The notes under the pieces: model-generated
What the model was told of the DNA's origin: nothing
Database searches by the model: none
Seen by the model: only the letters and a program-made list of their open reading frames with translations
Position numbers and translations under genes: made by a program
Shown: one piece after another, positions 55,428 to 63,365 of the stretch
Position numbering within the stretch: position 1 is the first letter of the stretch
How the letters are laid out: each line of letters starts with the position of its first letter
Assembly: GCA_902478785.1 (NCBI GenBank)
Contig: CABSMJ010000001.1
Span: 248,001-312,000 of the forward strand
Reading direction: 5' to 3'
Source of the DNA: an uncultured Oscillospiraceae bacterium
GTDB lineage: Bacteria; Bacillota; Clostridia; Oscillospirales; Oscillospiraceae
Length of the DNA stretch: 64,000 nucleotides

Positions 55428-55739
55428 TCAGCCCTGACATTCATCCCGGATGAAATCATACAGGGCTTCCGGTTCCTTCAGGCACCACTTAGTTTTTTCA
55501 TCATCGGTCCAGACTTCATAGTCCGGGGCGGCATCGTAAAGCCACCAGCTGATATAGTCGTACTGGTCGTTGACCGCTTCCTTCAGTACATCCAGCAAGG
55601 CGGCAAGAAGCGGTGCTCCGCCCTCAAATACGAAATGTCCGTCTCCCATCAGGGTGAGTGCCTTACTGAACTGTTCGTCTCGATCCTTTTGCGCTTGGAT
55701 CTTTCGCAGGGCTTCACAGAAGGTTTCCTTGGACAGCAT
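55428..55739 (-). CDS. Hypothetical protein, accessory cluster
   Basis: 103 residues. Starts MLSKETFCEALRKIQAQKDR and has WWLYDAAPDYEVWTDDEKTKW; Trp- and Asp-rich with no membrane segment. GGAGGGGG precedes the ATG, which overlaps the previous stop by one base. I recognise no family, though similar short proteins accompany integrative elements of gut Clostridia. Confidence 0.7.
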   Translation of the reverse strand: MLSKETFCEALRKIQAQKDRDEQFSKALTLMGDGHFVFEGGAPLLAALLDVLKEAVNDQYDYISWWLYDAAPDYEVWTDDEKTKWCLKEPEALYDFIRDECQG

Positions 55740-55963
55740 TAAAGTCCCCCTCCCGGATTCTCCCCCTCCGCTTCCTGTTCGGCTTTCCATTTCAGAAGCA
55801 AGGAGATGGCCAACTCCTGAGTAGCGGGATCGACGCAGAACTCGAAGAACTTCACAGCCAACATTTCTGGCGTCAGCCCCATCGGGGCGATTACCGCTTC
55901 CAACTGTTCCAGAAGCTCCGCATCTACTTGGATTTCCACGAGCTCATATTGCTTTTCATCCAT
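55739..55963 (-). CDS. Small RelB/DinJ-like protein, candidate DNA-binding antitoxin
   Basis: 74 residues: YELVEIQVDAELLEQLEAVI then GLTPEMLAVKFFEFCVDP. A beta-strand followed by two helices resembles the ribbon-helix-helix start of RelB/DinJ antitoxins, but no toxin gene of the RelE kind is adjacent. It shares one base with the following start and overlaps the preceding gene by eight. Possible DNA-binding role; assignment is tentative. Confidence 0.6.
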   Translation of the reverse strand: MDEKQYELVEIQVDAELLEQLEAVIAPMGLTPEMLAVKFFEFCVDPATQELAISLLLKWKAEQEAEGENPGGGL

Positions 55964-56840
55964 GGTGCGTTTCCTCGCCTTCCGAAGATTCCTTCCGCAA
56001 CTCGTCCAGTCGCTGCCGGAACAGCTCCTGGAGCTCCTTCCAGACCTGCGGCTGCTTGAGGGTCACTATCGGCTGGTTCAGTTCCCGCTCCAGATCGGCG
56101 ACAGCCACCGAAAGCGTCTTTTCATCGAACAACTGGTAGTGGCGACGAAGATACTGGACGACCGCCGCACTCTCCTCATCTTCGCTGCGCATGGCATAGC
56201 GGAGGGCGCTGTTGATGACACAGGAAAAGTCATCCACATAGTCAAGGTTGAACCAGGAGGCTGGGCAGAGAACCAGGTCATCTTTGCCTTCCTCGGTGAT
56301 CACCAGCCCAATGTCCTCGCGGCTTATCCTTTCCAGCACGGTGTCCAGGTCATCTGCCAGTGCTTGGCGTGAGATGCGTTCCATGCTTTCCAGAGGTTGT
56401 AAAATCGGCATCCTTTCCTTCCTCCTATCGTCTTCTTTGATTTTGCCAGATGTGAGCACCCGACTCAAGCTGTGCCACAATCGAGGATATGGCTCCTGTT
56501 CTCCATATCGGTTTAAATGTGCGCGGATCTCTGCCACAGCGGTGAAACGGGTAGCTTCGTCCAGACGGCTCAGGTTCCGGCAGGTGAATTCCGCGACTAT
56601 GCCGGGCATATAAGTGTGCCGCCCCAGACTGTACTGGATCGCTGCCAGAACGATATGCCGCAGCCCTCCATCTAAAATGGGAGCGAGGATTCTCACGGAG
56701 AACAGCAGCCCGGTGCTTCCTTTTTGGGACTGGAGAGAGAGGCCGTTTCGCTCGGCTCGTTCCATCGTGTGCGTCCAGTCCTGCCGTGCGATGAAACCGG
56801 CTACAGGAGCCACCTCATAAAAGCCTTTTTTATGTCTCAC
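55956..56840 (-). CDS. Hypothetical protein of accessory cluster, possible Phd-like segment
   Basis: 294 residues. It begins MRHKKGFYEVAPVAGFIARQ. The first part (1-145) has no visible motif. A middle part (about 145-195) reads ERISRQALADDLDTVLERIS and VITEEGKDDLVLCPASWF, reminiscent of Phd/YefM antitoxins. The tail is helical and charged. It overlaps both neighbours (4 and 8 bases), so it is made with them. No toxin is identifiable. The whole may be a regulator or an adaptor; unknown. Confidence 0.65.
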   Translation of the reverse strand: MRHKKGFYEVAPVAGFIARQDWTHTMERAERNGLSLQSQKGSTGLLFSVRILAPILDGGLRHIVLAAIQYSLGRHTYMPGIVAEFTCRNLSRLDEATRFTAVAEIRAHLNRYGEQEPYPRLWHSLSRVLTSGKIKEDDRRKERMPILQPLESMERISRQALADDLDTVLERISREDIGLVITEEGKDDLVLCPASWFNLDYVDDFSCVINSALRYAMRSEDEESAAVVQYLRRHYQLFDEKTLSVAVADLERELNQPIVTLKQPQVWKELQELFRQRLDELRKESSEGEETHHG

Positions 56841-57400
56841 GGCTGCACCTCAAGCCCGGCTTTTGACTGACCTTTATACAGAAGATTGTTGGCCTCCATC
56901 TCCTCAAAGGTGACCGGCTCGAAGTGATTGACATCCACTCCGGCATTCAGCATTCTCTCGTTTGCCTGGATGAGCGGCCAGTAATCCGCGTCGGTATTGC
57001 CGTGGATGTGGCCAAAGACCATGTAGCAGCGCATGATGTGAGGCCAAGACATCATGGGGTAGTGACAAAGTGTGTACTGCCGCTTCCCGTCTGCGACATA
57101 CAGCAGGTTATTGACGCTTTCAAAGAATCGTTCTGTCTGACAACTCCTGATCCATCCCCTGTCATGATTCCCAAGGATGAGATGTTTCTTCCCCCGCAGC
57201 CGCCGCAGGTATTCCTCCGGCGGCTTTTGGCTGCGGTAGATCAGGTCGCCGAGGATATAGACAGTATCCTTCCCTGTGACCTTGTGGTTCCAGTTTTCGA
57301 TGAGAGTTTCGTCCATCTCCTCGATACTGGAAAAGGGCCGATTGCAAAGGCGGATGCAGTTTTCGTGACCGAGATGCAGGTCAGAGGTAAAGAAGATCAT
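56837..57400 (-). CDS. Calcineurin-like metallophosphoesterase 1
   Basis: 187 residues. Motifs of the family are in order: FTSDLHLGHENC (D-x-H), ILGDLIYR (G-D), LILGNHDRG (G-N-H-D), TLCHYPMM (H) and FGHIHGNT (G-H-x-H). All metal ligands appear intact, so it is likely a working phosphodiesterase or phosphatase of a YfcE-like group. Start and stop overlap neighbours by four bases each. Substrate unknown; might be a cyclic or oligonucleotide signal given the mobile context (inference). Confidence 0.85.
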   Translation of the reverse strand: MIFFTSDLHLGHENCIRLCNRPFSSIEEMDETLIENWNHKVTGKDTVYILGDLIYRSQKPPEEYLRRLRGKKHLILGNHDRGWIRSCQTERFFESVNNLLYVADGKRQYTLCHYPMMSWPHIMRCYMVFGHIHGNTDADYWPLIQANERMLNAGVDVNHFEPVTFEEMEANNLLYKGQSKAGLEVQP

Positions 57401-58641
57401 GGGGTTTCACCCTCCTTCTTCATCCTGGGAACTGGGATTGGCTGCCATCGGCAGTATTTTGCAAGTTCATCCTGACGCTCCCGAGGCAGGTTCATAAAAT
57501 CGACAATGCTCTCTCCCGGAAACCTGTCGTGGCAGTAGGCGGGAAAGACTCCCTCCGGCACGATGCCGATGGACTCCGCTCCGGTCAGGCGGGCCTTCAG
57601 TTCCTCTGTGTTTCGGATGCATACGGGAACGCCTGCCCGATAAAGCGCCAGGAAGAAACGGACCGCCTCAATCGTCCGGGTCTCCGCAAGACCGGCCACC
57701 ACCAGATAGTAGCCATGCGCATCTTGGTGTACGATGCAGTCGATGTGGGTGCTGTTGCCGCCCCGGCATACCTCCCAGGGGTGACCGGTGCGGGGACGCT
57801 CCTTCAGCCACCGTGCAAAAGCTTCGGGGGAATCTCCGTCCAGCTTGGACAGTCCCTCGTCCCGCCCATCGGCGTGGAGAGCGTACTGCTCTTTTTCCGA
57901 TTTCTCCGTTCCAGTGTATCCCATGGCCCGATAGCCCAGGGCACAGAAGTGATAGAATTCGTTTGCGGTCACGGATGGGAGCCGCTTGTTATTTTCCAAA
58001 GGATACCCAACCGCCGAGGTGAGAAACTCCTCCACCTCCTGCTGGGAGAAGTCCTGGAAGAACTCCTCCTTCCACTGTGGGAATACCCTCCACAGATCCC
58101 GGCGCAGGATGGTTCCGGTTCGATGCCAGATGGGCAGCTCCCGCTCCACCAGTTCCTGATAAGAACCGGTTTCCACCATCTGAACGGTGTCCCGTACCGC
58201 ACCCTCCAGCCAGGCGGTGAATGGGGCGATGTCATAGGGGAAGGCGCGCTCTTTGCGGCTGTCCACCTCCAGCACATGCCGATGCCCCAAGAATATTGCC
58301 CGATACCCGATCTTCTGATCCTCGCCGGCGGCAAAGTGGAACCACGCTGCCTCCTCCGGGAACTCGGAATGCCACCAGGTTTCAAACTCCTCAAAGCTCT
58401 CCACCTGGCCGTCCGCCCGCAGCTCCTCAAAGCTGCCGAAGTCTTCAATGGTACCTCGCTCCGCACGGAGCCATAGTTCCCAGCTTGTGTTCTCCGGGCC
58501 TGGCTCCAGCCGGTGGAGAAGGCGGAAGATCCGGTCGATGGCCGCATAGGATGTCTCGTCATAGGTGAAGGAGCAGTTGATGTTTCGGTATTCCACCCGA
58601 CCCAGCCAGTTGATGTAGTGCTTGATCTCCGGCGCTTTCAT
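57397..58641 (-). CDS. Unknown 414-residue protein in the phosphoesterase operon
   Basis: Trp/Tyr/Glu-rich, about 7% aromatic residues, with no membrane or signal segment. Blocks such as NINCSFTYDETSYAAIDRIF, WHSEFPEEAAWFHFAAGED and DRFPGESIVDFMNLPRERQ are visible but match no family I know. Four-base overlaps on both sides tie it to the two phosphoesterase genes and the 116-residue gene. It is the largest cluster member; a nuclease, ligase or polymerase motif was looked for and not seen. Confidence 0.7.
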   Translation of the reverse strand: MKAPEIKHYINWLGRVEYRNINCSFTYDETSYAAIDRIFRLLHRLEPGPENTSWELWLRAERGTIEDFGSFEELRADGQVESFEEFETWWHSEFPEEAAWFHFAAGEDQKIGYRAIFLGHRHVLEVDSRKERAFPYDIAPFTAWLEGAVRDTVQMVETGSYQELVERELPIWHRTGTILRRDLWRVFPQWKEEFFQDFSQQEVEEFLTSAVGYPLENNKRLPSVTANEFYHFCALGYRAMGYTGTEKSEKEQYALHADGRDEGLSKLDGDSPEAFARWLKERPRTGHPWEVCRGGNSTHIDCIVHQDAHGYYLVVAGLAETRTIEAVRFFLALYRAGVPVCIRNTEELKARLTGAESIGIVPEGVFPAYCHDRFPGESIVDFMNLPRERQDELAKYCRWQPIPVPRMKKEGETP

Positions 58642-58988
58642 GTTTCCACCTCCTCAGTATCCGTATCCCCATCCTCCGTTTCCTCAAACTGGAGCCGGAA
58701 GAGGGCAGTGTGCTCTCCCACAAGAGCGGGGTATTTGTAATAGACATGGCGGCAGAGGGTTTTGTACAGTTCGAGGAGCCTCGGATTATCTCCGAAGTCC
58801 ACAAGCCCGTCCATGATTCGCTCGATCTCCCGCTCCTCGGTGATCCTGCCGTTCAACACCTGTTCTACCAAACGGCTGTATTGCTGATATGCGGCGTCCA
58901 TTAGGCGGGAAATCTCCTGGACGATCTCACGGATTGCGGCAAAGCACGCCTCCTGCTCCTTGGCCTCCGGCCTTTCTTCCTCTGTCAT
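58638..58988 (-). CDS. Hypothetical helical protein, 116 residues
   Basis: Acidic and helix-rich: MTEEERPEAKEQEACFAAIR then EISRLMDAAYQQYSRLVEQV, ending in an Asp/Glu-rich tail. It overlaps the flanking genes by four bases on each side (ATGA). No family recognised. A coiled-coil or adaptor role is possible from the pattern only. Confidence 0.68.
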   Translation of the reverse strand: MTEEERPEAKEQEACFAAIREIVQEISRLMDAAYQQYSRLVEQVLNGRITEEREIERIMDGLVDFGDNPRLLELYKTLCRHVYYKYPALVGEHTALFRLQFEETEDGDTDTEEVET

Positions 58989-59704
58989 AATGTGTCCCCT
59001 CCCGTCAAGAGCTGCGGCGCAGCCTCCACGCTGTGGAAGAGGAAGTGCATCCGGTCGATATGCTTGTCAATATGCCAGTGTCCACAGAACCAGTGGTCGT
59101 ATTTGAGTTTCCGCTCGATCTCCTCCAGCCATTTCTCGGTAGAGTCGTCCACGGTACTCTGGTCGATCATCGGAAGAAAGGCCTCGCGAGGCTCATACGG
59201 ATAGGGACAGGTGTGGGAGAGGACGGTATCTACCTGCCACCCGCAGGCGTCCAGCGTCTGGATAACCTTGTCCTTGATCTCCTGGGAAGGCTGCTCATCC
59301 GGCCACCAGCCGTAACCTCTGGCCAGCCGGTAGAATTTGTCCACGCTGTAAGCTCCGCCGATGACCAAATGTCGGAGACCTTCCAGATCAAAGATCTCAC
59401 CATCCATAGCAAACAGCAGGCGGGGAAAGGCTTCCTCTACCCAGACTGTCCCGCCGTTCCACTGCTTCGTGCGATAGGAAGGGATGCTGGCCGGCCGGAT
59501 CTCATGGTTGCCGTGGATGCAGAGCATCGTCGGCTTTACGGCGGCAAGAACTCTCTTCATCTCTGTGTCTCGCCGGTTTCGGTAGTAGTTCGCTCCTACA
59601 TCTCCAAGCAGAACCAGAGTATCCTGCTCTGTCAGCTTCTTGCTGTCGCAAAACTGTATGACCTCATAGGGGTCTCCGTGGATATCACCCGTGTAATAGA
59701 TCAT
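58985..59704 (-). CDS. Calcineurin-like metallophosphoesterase 2
   Basis: 239 residues. Motifs: YYTGDIHGDP (D-x-H), LLGDVGANY (G-D), CIHGNHEIRP (G-N-H-E), LSHTCPYPYEP (H) and FCGHWHIDK (G-H-x-H). It is a distinct phosphoesterase from the 187-residue one and the first gene of the leftward cluster. AAAGGTGG precedes its ATG. The next gene overlaps its stop by four bases. Two different phosphoesterases in one operon suggest sequential or complementary cleavage of one phosphate substrate (inference). Confidence 0.85.
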   Translation of the reverse strand: MIYYTGDIHGDPYEVIQFCDSKKLTEQDTLVLLGDVGANYYRNRRDTEMKRVLAAVKPTMLCIHGNHEIRPASIPSYRTKQWNGGTVWVEEAFPRLLFAMDGEIFDLEGLRHLVIGGAYSVDKFYRLARGYGWWPDEQPSQEIKDKVIQTLDACGWQVDTVLSHTCPYPYEPREAFLPMIDQSTVDDSTEKWLEEIERKLKYDHWFCGHWHIDKHIDRMHFLFHSVEAAPQLLTGGDTL

Positions 59705-59728
59705 TGGTCATTCCACCTTTCTTTTCTC

Positions 59729-59757
59729 ATTATACCAACTCGGAAGACCCATATCCG
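59729..59757 (-). promoter_or_regulatory. Promoter of the phosphoesterase cluster
   Basis: TATAAT on the minus strand with CGGATA 17 bases upstream as a poor -35. The -35 overlaps a third partial copy of the tandem repeat beyond it, so activation or repression at that repeat is likely. Confidence 0.55.
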
Positions 59758-59762
59758 GGACT

Positions 59763-59800
59763 TTCCAAAAACATATCCACTGTTCCAAAAATATATCCAC
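59763..59800. repeat. Two tandem 18-bp direct repeats at the promoter
   Basis: TTCCAAAAACATATCCAC and TTCCAAAAATATATCCAC differ at one base and start exactly 20 bp apart, about two helical turns. A further ATATCC is 22 bp to the left in the -35. Typical of a regulator-binding array, or of iterons. Confidence 0.75.
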
Positions 59801-59814
59801 CTTTACTGGCATAG

Positions 59815-59851
59815 ATCGACCGGCAGTCAATGCTCGTGACTTCCGGTTGAT
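59815..59851. repeat. Inverted repeat, left copy of a pair flanking the XRE genes
   Basis: ATCGACCGGCAGTCA and TGACTTCCGGTTGAT flank an ATGCTCG centre (37 bp). Its sequence is almost the same as the repeat at 60789-60824. It lies just past the stop of the leftward XRE gene and lacks a T tract, so a plain terminator is unlikely. Confidence 0.8.
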
Positions 59852-59864
59852 TGCTTTCTCAGGT

Positions 59865-60242
59865 TCAGACGGTAAAATCAAAGTTATCTGGTTTACCGTA
59901 TCTGCCTTGATGCTCTTTCAAGGAGGCTTTCAGCGATTTTATAACATCCAGGAGAATCATCATCTCATAGGTACTGCAATCCGAAAGGAGCAGGGCGATT
60001 TCTTCGCTGGCGCACCGTTCAGTGCTGATGATTTGCTCCATCAAAAGCCGGTCGGGAGATACGCCCAAAGCATTGGCGATAAGCACAAAGGTGTCAAGGC
60101 TCATGCTCTTGATCCCGCTCTCTATGTAGCTGATGTAAGATGGCGTTTTATCCACCAGTTCAGAGAGCATCGCTTGCGAAAGGTGGTTGCGCTGACGGAC
60201 TTCACGGATGTGTTTTCCAATGACTTTGTAGTTCAGGCTCAT
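59865..60242 (-). CDS. XRE-family regulator (leftward of a divergent pair)
   Basis: 125 residues. HTH about 8-62: REVRQRNHLSQAMLSELVDKTPSYISYIESG. The second half (65-125) is helical, ending KPDNFDFTV. Both divergent XRE proteins share overall layout, so they are possibly paralogues. The ATG has GGAGG upstream (ATTTTTTGGAGGTCTTATT). It faces the mobile-element phosphoesterase cluster; likely target is the common control region and perhaps the flanking inverted repeats. Confidence 0.88.
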   Translation of the reverse strand: MSLNYKVIGKHIREVRQRNHLSQAMLSELVDKTPSYISYIESGIKSMSLDTFVLIANALGVSPDRLLMEQIISTERCASEEIALLLSDCSTYEMMILLDVIKSLKASLKEHQGRYGKPDNFDFTV

Positions 60243-60286
60243 AATAAGACCTCCAAAAAATTTTGCAGTCTTATTATAGTGTTTAG

Positions 60287-60315
60287 ATTATATCATCAAC
60301 TCGACCTTATATCAA
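60287..60315 (-). promoter_or_regulatory. Promoter of the leftward XRE gene
   Basis: TTGATA, 17 bases, perfect TATAAT on the minus strand. Confidence 0.7.
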
Positions 60316-60333
60316 TTTCACCCCAAGTTGATA
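60290..60333. promoter_or_regulatory. Operator region between the divergent XRE genes
   Basis: TATCATCAACT and AGTTGATATA form an imperfect inverted repeat; a third ATCAA lies between them. These half-sites overlap both -35 elements, so one bound protein could control both genes. Confidence 0.55.
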
Positions 60334-60355
60334 TACTCTTAGAAATAGATAATCT
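60328..60355 (+). promoter_or_regulatory. Promoter of the rightward XRE gene
   Basis: TTGATA, 16 bases, TAATCT. Confidence 0.6.
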
Positions 60356-60382
60356 GGAGAATATATTTGAGGGGGGAAGCCG

Positions 60383-60742
60383 ATGACGGAACATGATTTG
60401 ACCGAGAGCCAGTTGGTCGGCTCCCGTATTCGAGATGCGCGGATCAATCGCCGGATGAGCCAGGCCGATCTTGCTGCAAAGGCCAATATCTCGCTGCCCC
60501 ATGTCAGCAATATCGAAAAAGGCAAGACGAGCATGAAGTTGGAAACCTTTATCCGAATCATCGAAGCCCTGCAAGTGTCTGCTGATTCCCTTCTTCGGCC
60601 CGATGTGCCGGAGGTGAGAAGCCTATACCAGAGCGAGTTTGACGAGCTGCTGGCCGACTGCTCTCCCAAGGAGCTGGATTCCATCCTGAAGATTGTTCGT
60701 GAGTTGAAATCCACTATGGCCAGACGGGATGACAATACCTGA
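60383..60742 (+). CDS. XRE-family regulator (rightward of a divergent pair)
   Basis: 119 residues. HTH about 12-66: RIRDARINRRMSQADLAAKANISLPHVSNIEKG. A helical tail follows (SEFDELLADCSPKELDSILKIV). GAGGGGGG precedes the ATG. It is transcribed toward the recombinase cassette and may control it through the inverted repeat overlapping that promoter. Confidence 0.88.
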   Translation: MTEHDLTESQLVGSRIRDARINRRMSQADLAAKANISLPHVSNIEKGKTSMKLETFIRIIEALQVSADSLLRPDVPEVRSLYQSEFDELLADCSPKELDSILKIVRELKSTMARRDDNT

Positions 60743-60748
60743 AAAATT

Positions 60749-60783
60749 GCGAGCTGGAATTGCCGGCTCGCTTCTTTTTTTCT
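60749..60783 (+). terminator. Terminator of the rightward XRE gene
   Basis: GCGAGC pairs with GCTCGC, inner GG/CC pairing, then a run of T. Confidence 0.75.
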
Positions 60784-60788
60784 CATCT

Positions 60789-60824
60789 ATCGACCAGAAG
60801 TCAAGGTGTTGACTTCTGGTCGAT
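60789..60824. repeat. Inverted repeat, right copy, overlapping the recombinase promoter
   Basis: A perfect 16-bp stem: ATCGACCAGAAGTCAA, GGTG centre, TTGACTTCTGGTCGAT. It includes the -35 TTGACT of the recombinase promoter, a natural operator position. Pattern ATCGACC-RG-N-AGTCAA is shared with the left copy. Confidence 0.85.
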
Positions 60825-60838
60825 TTTGTTATTAGTCT
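60809..60838 (+). promoter_or_regulatory. Candidate promoter of the recombinase cassette
   Basis: TTGACT, 18 bases, TAGTCT; an alternative -10 TATAAT is at 60847-60852 with a poor -35. Confidence 0.5.
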
Positions 60839-60886
60839 GCAGATTATATAATGGCCTGGAAGAGAAATAACACAGGGGGAGCAAAT

Positions 60887-61492
60887 ATGTCAGATCTGGC
60901 CGTTCAAAATAGAGAGTCAGAGCAGGAAGTTATGCCCTCATTTGATTTCCTGCTGGAAAGGGAGACGGAACGAAACACCCTTTTAGCGGAACATCGTGCC
61001 TGGTTAAAGGAAATCAAGCGGGAACGCCCGCTTCCCAAAACACATTACCGTGTGGCGGTATACATCCGCTACTTCAACCAGACCCGCTATGAGGACTATC
61101 TCTCAGCTCATAAAAAGCAATTTCTTGATACACTGGCTCTCTGCCCAAACTGGAAGTTTGTCGGTTTCTATGTGGACGAGGGCAGCACTGCGCCCAATAT
61201 GGAGAACGCTCCGGAGTGGTCAAGGCTCCTTCAAGACTGCTACGAGGAAAAGGTCAATCTGATCATTACCCAGAAAGCAAGCAATATCTCGAAGAAGCTC
61301 TCCGAGCTCTCTTTCTGTACGCGCCTCTTGGCAGCACTCCCAAAGCCAGTGGGCGTTTACTTCGTTTCGGAGGATATTTATACGCTGGCTTCCTATTACC
61401 AGGAGGATCTACACGACCCCTACTTTTTGCCAGATCCCGGTTGGAAGATACTCCCTGATGACGAACCCCGGAGGGAAATGCTGCATGATTGA
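60887..61492 (+). CDS. Resolvase-like protein lacking catalytic residues
   Basis: 201 residues. Residues 55-175 align by eye with the resolvase domain of the next gene: RVAVYIRYFNQTRYEDY versus RVAVYARVSTDNVQQTS, and NLIITQKASNISKKLSEL versus DMIITKSVSRFARNVVD. The catalytic Ser is Phe, and both arginines of SRFAR are lost, so it cannot make or carry the covalent bond. No DNA-binding tail. The next ATG overlaps its end by eight bases. It may be a partner subunit or inhibitor of the active recombinase (inference). Confidence 0.82.
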   Translation: MSDLAVQNRESEQEVMPSFDFLLERETERNTLLAEHRAWLKEIKRERPLPKTHYRVAVYIRYFNQTRYEDYLSAHKKQFLDTLALCPNWKFVGFYVDEGSTAPNMENAPEWSRLLQDCYEEKVNLIITQKASNISKKLSELSFCTRLLAALPKPVGVYFVSEDIYTLASYYQEDLHDPYFLPDPGWKILPDDEPRREMLHD

Positions 61493-63365
61493 CAAGTCCA
61501 CACGCAAACAGCTTGCGGAACGGAAAGAACGGGTCCGCCGGCGTATCAACACAAAAGTTGACCCGGAGAACTATGAATTCATTCCGGCTAAAAAGCCCAT
61601 CGACTATTACGATAATGATATAAGGCAGCGGGTCGCCGTGTATGCCCGTGTCTCCACAGACAATGTCCAGCAGACTTCCTCCTATGAGCTGCAAAAGAAA
61701 TACTATGAAGATTTTGTTGTGCATCATCCCAACTGGACATTGGTCAAAATCTATGCGGATGAGGGGATTAGCGGAACTTCTCTGGCTCATCGGGACGAGT
61801 TCAACAGCATGATCGCCGATTGCCGCAGCGGGAAAATCGATATGATCATTACCAAAAGCGTGTCTCGCTTTGCCCGAAATGTGGTGGACTGTATCAGCAT
61901 GGTGCGAATGCTTGCGGAGCTGCCCAGTCCCGTCGGAGTGTTCTTCGAGAGCGAATGTATCTTCTCCCTCAAAGACGATTCCCAGATGGCGCTTTCGTTT
62001 CAGGCCACCATGGCTCAGGAGGAGTCTCACATCCGCAGCCGGAGCATGGAAACCTCCTTGCGGATGCGGCTGGACGGAGGTCTGCCATTGACGCCCAAAC
62101 TGCTGGGGTATTCTCACGACGCAGATGGAAACCTGGTCGTCAACCCGGATGAAGCCCCCACGGTAAAACTCATCTTCTATATGTATCTGTATGGATATTC
62201 CACCTCCGACATTGCGGCGGCGCTCACCGAGCTGGGCCGAAAGACTTATCTGGGAAATGTCAAGTGGACATCCAACTCCATTGTCCAGGTCCTTCGCAAT
62301 GAGCGGCATTGCGGGGATGTACTGACCCGGAAGACCTTCACCCCCAACTATCTGAACCACAAGGCCAGAAAGAATCGGGGGGACAGACCCCAGAGCCTTT
62401 ACCGGAACCACCACGAGGGCATTGTTTCCAGAGATGATTTCATTGCGGTTCAGCATCTTCTGAACAACTCCAAGTATGGCAACCGCTCCATCCTCCCGGA
62501 GCTGCGGGTGATCGATAGCGGCCTGCTCAGAGGGTTCGTGACCATCAATCCCCGCTGGGCTGGATTTAAGCCGGCGGATTATTACCAAGCGTCCGCCAGT
62601 ATCCATCCGCCCGATGAGCAGCAGGCGGATGCATCCCTGCCCTCGAGCATCACATTGGTTCCGGGAGATTTTGATATGAGAGGCTTTGAAATCGCCCGCA
62701 GTGAATTCTTTGATAATTATCACCGTCCCTATGTACTGTTTCAAGATAAGAGAATCAAGTTCAGCACCACATGTGTTCGGTCTTTTGGGAAAGACAACCA
62801 TGTGGAGCTGCTGGTCAACCCTGTGGAGATGAAGTTCGCCGTCCGTACAGCGGCGAAAAGCAGCCGCAACGCAGTCGTGTTTTCCAAGCTGTCAGACGGA
62901 AAGTATCAGCCCAGGGATATCGCCGGTGCGGCCTATGTAGAAACGCTTTTTCAGTTATTCGGCTGGAGTCCGGATTTAAAATACCGGATCGCCGGAGCGC
63001 TGTTTCAAACTGAAACTGAATCTGCGTATATTTTTGATGTCAATGATGCGGAAGCGTTTATTAAATCGTACCTGCTTTCCGGTTCAAAAAGCACGGAACA
63101 GGCAAAGGAGCCTGTACAGCCCCTTTCTGTCTCCGGCAAACGGGTGCGGGCAGTCCCGGAGGAGTGGATCGGCTCTTTTGGCAAGCAATATTACCTCCAC
63201 CAACAGTCTTTCCCGCCCGTCTGCGATCAGAGTGAGGAAGACTGGAAAATCCGCATGGAGGGCCAGTTGTATGAAACCGGGCAGAAACTCCGCGTGACAG
63301 GATTTGACGTGCTGCGTGACTATATCTGTCAGGAACTCGGTCAGTACGGGAAGGAGGAATCCTAA
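61485..63365 (+). CDS. Large serine recombinase with non-standard C-terminus
   Basis: 626 residues. The resolvase domain (about 50-200) has the active Ser S57 in YARVSTDNVQQTSS and SRFARN with both arginines. A Recombinase domain follows (about 220-330: LTPKLLGYSHDADGN, NSIVQVLRNERHCGDVLTRKTF). The usual cysteine zinc ribbon is not seen; instead, LLRGFVTINPRWAGFKPADY leads into a domain (about 396-530, DFDMRGFEIARSEFFDNYHR) whose homologue is the next gene. It should catalyse integration or excision of the element. GGAGGG precedes the ATG, which overlaps the upstream stop. Confidence 0.9.
   Translation: MIDKSTRKQLAERKERVRRRINTKVDPENYEFIPAKKPIDYYDNDIRQRVAVYARVSTDNVQQTSSYELQKKYYEDFVVHHPNWTLVKIYADEGISGTSLAHRDEFNSMIADCRSGKIDMIITKSVSRFARNVVDCISMVRMLAELPSPVGVFFESECIFSLKDDSQMALSFQATMAQEESHIRSRSMETSLRMRLDGGLPLTPKLLGYSHDADGNLVVNPDEAPTVKLIFYMYLYGYSTSDIAAALTELGRKTYLGNVKWTSNSIVQVLRNERHCGDVLTRKTFTPNYLNHKARKNRGDRPQSLYRNHHEGIVSRDDFIAVQHLLNNSKYGNRSILPELRVIDSGLLRGFVTINPRWAGFKPADYYQASASIHPPDEQQADASLPSSITLVPGDFDMRGFEIARSEFFDNYHRPYVLFQDKRIKFSTTCVRSFGKDNHVELLVNPVEMKFAVRTAAKSSRNAVVFSKLSDGKYQPRDIAGAAYVETLFQLFGWSPDLKYRIAGALFQTETESAYIFDVNDAEAFIKSYLLSGSKSTEQAKEPVQPLSVSGKRVRAVPEEWIGSFGKQYYLHQQSFPPVCDQSEEDWKIRMEGQLYETGQKLRVTGFDVLRDYICQELGQYGKEES

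Noticed and set aside
55739..56840. Toxin-antitoxin pair
   Set aside because: RelB-like and Phd-like features exist but no recognisable toxin is adjacent.
59763..59800. CRISPR-type array
   Set aside because: Only two repeats with a 2-base gap; no spacers or cas genes.
59815..59851. Ordinary terminator
   Set aside because: No T tract on either strand and its close copy overlaps a promoter.
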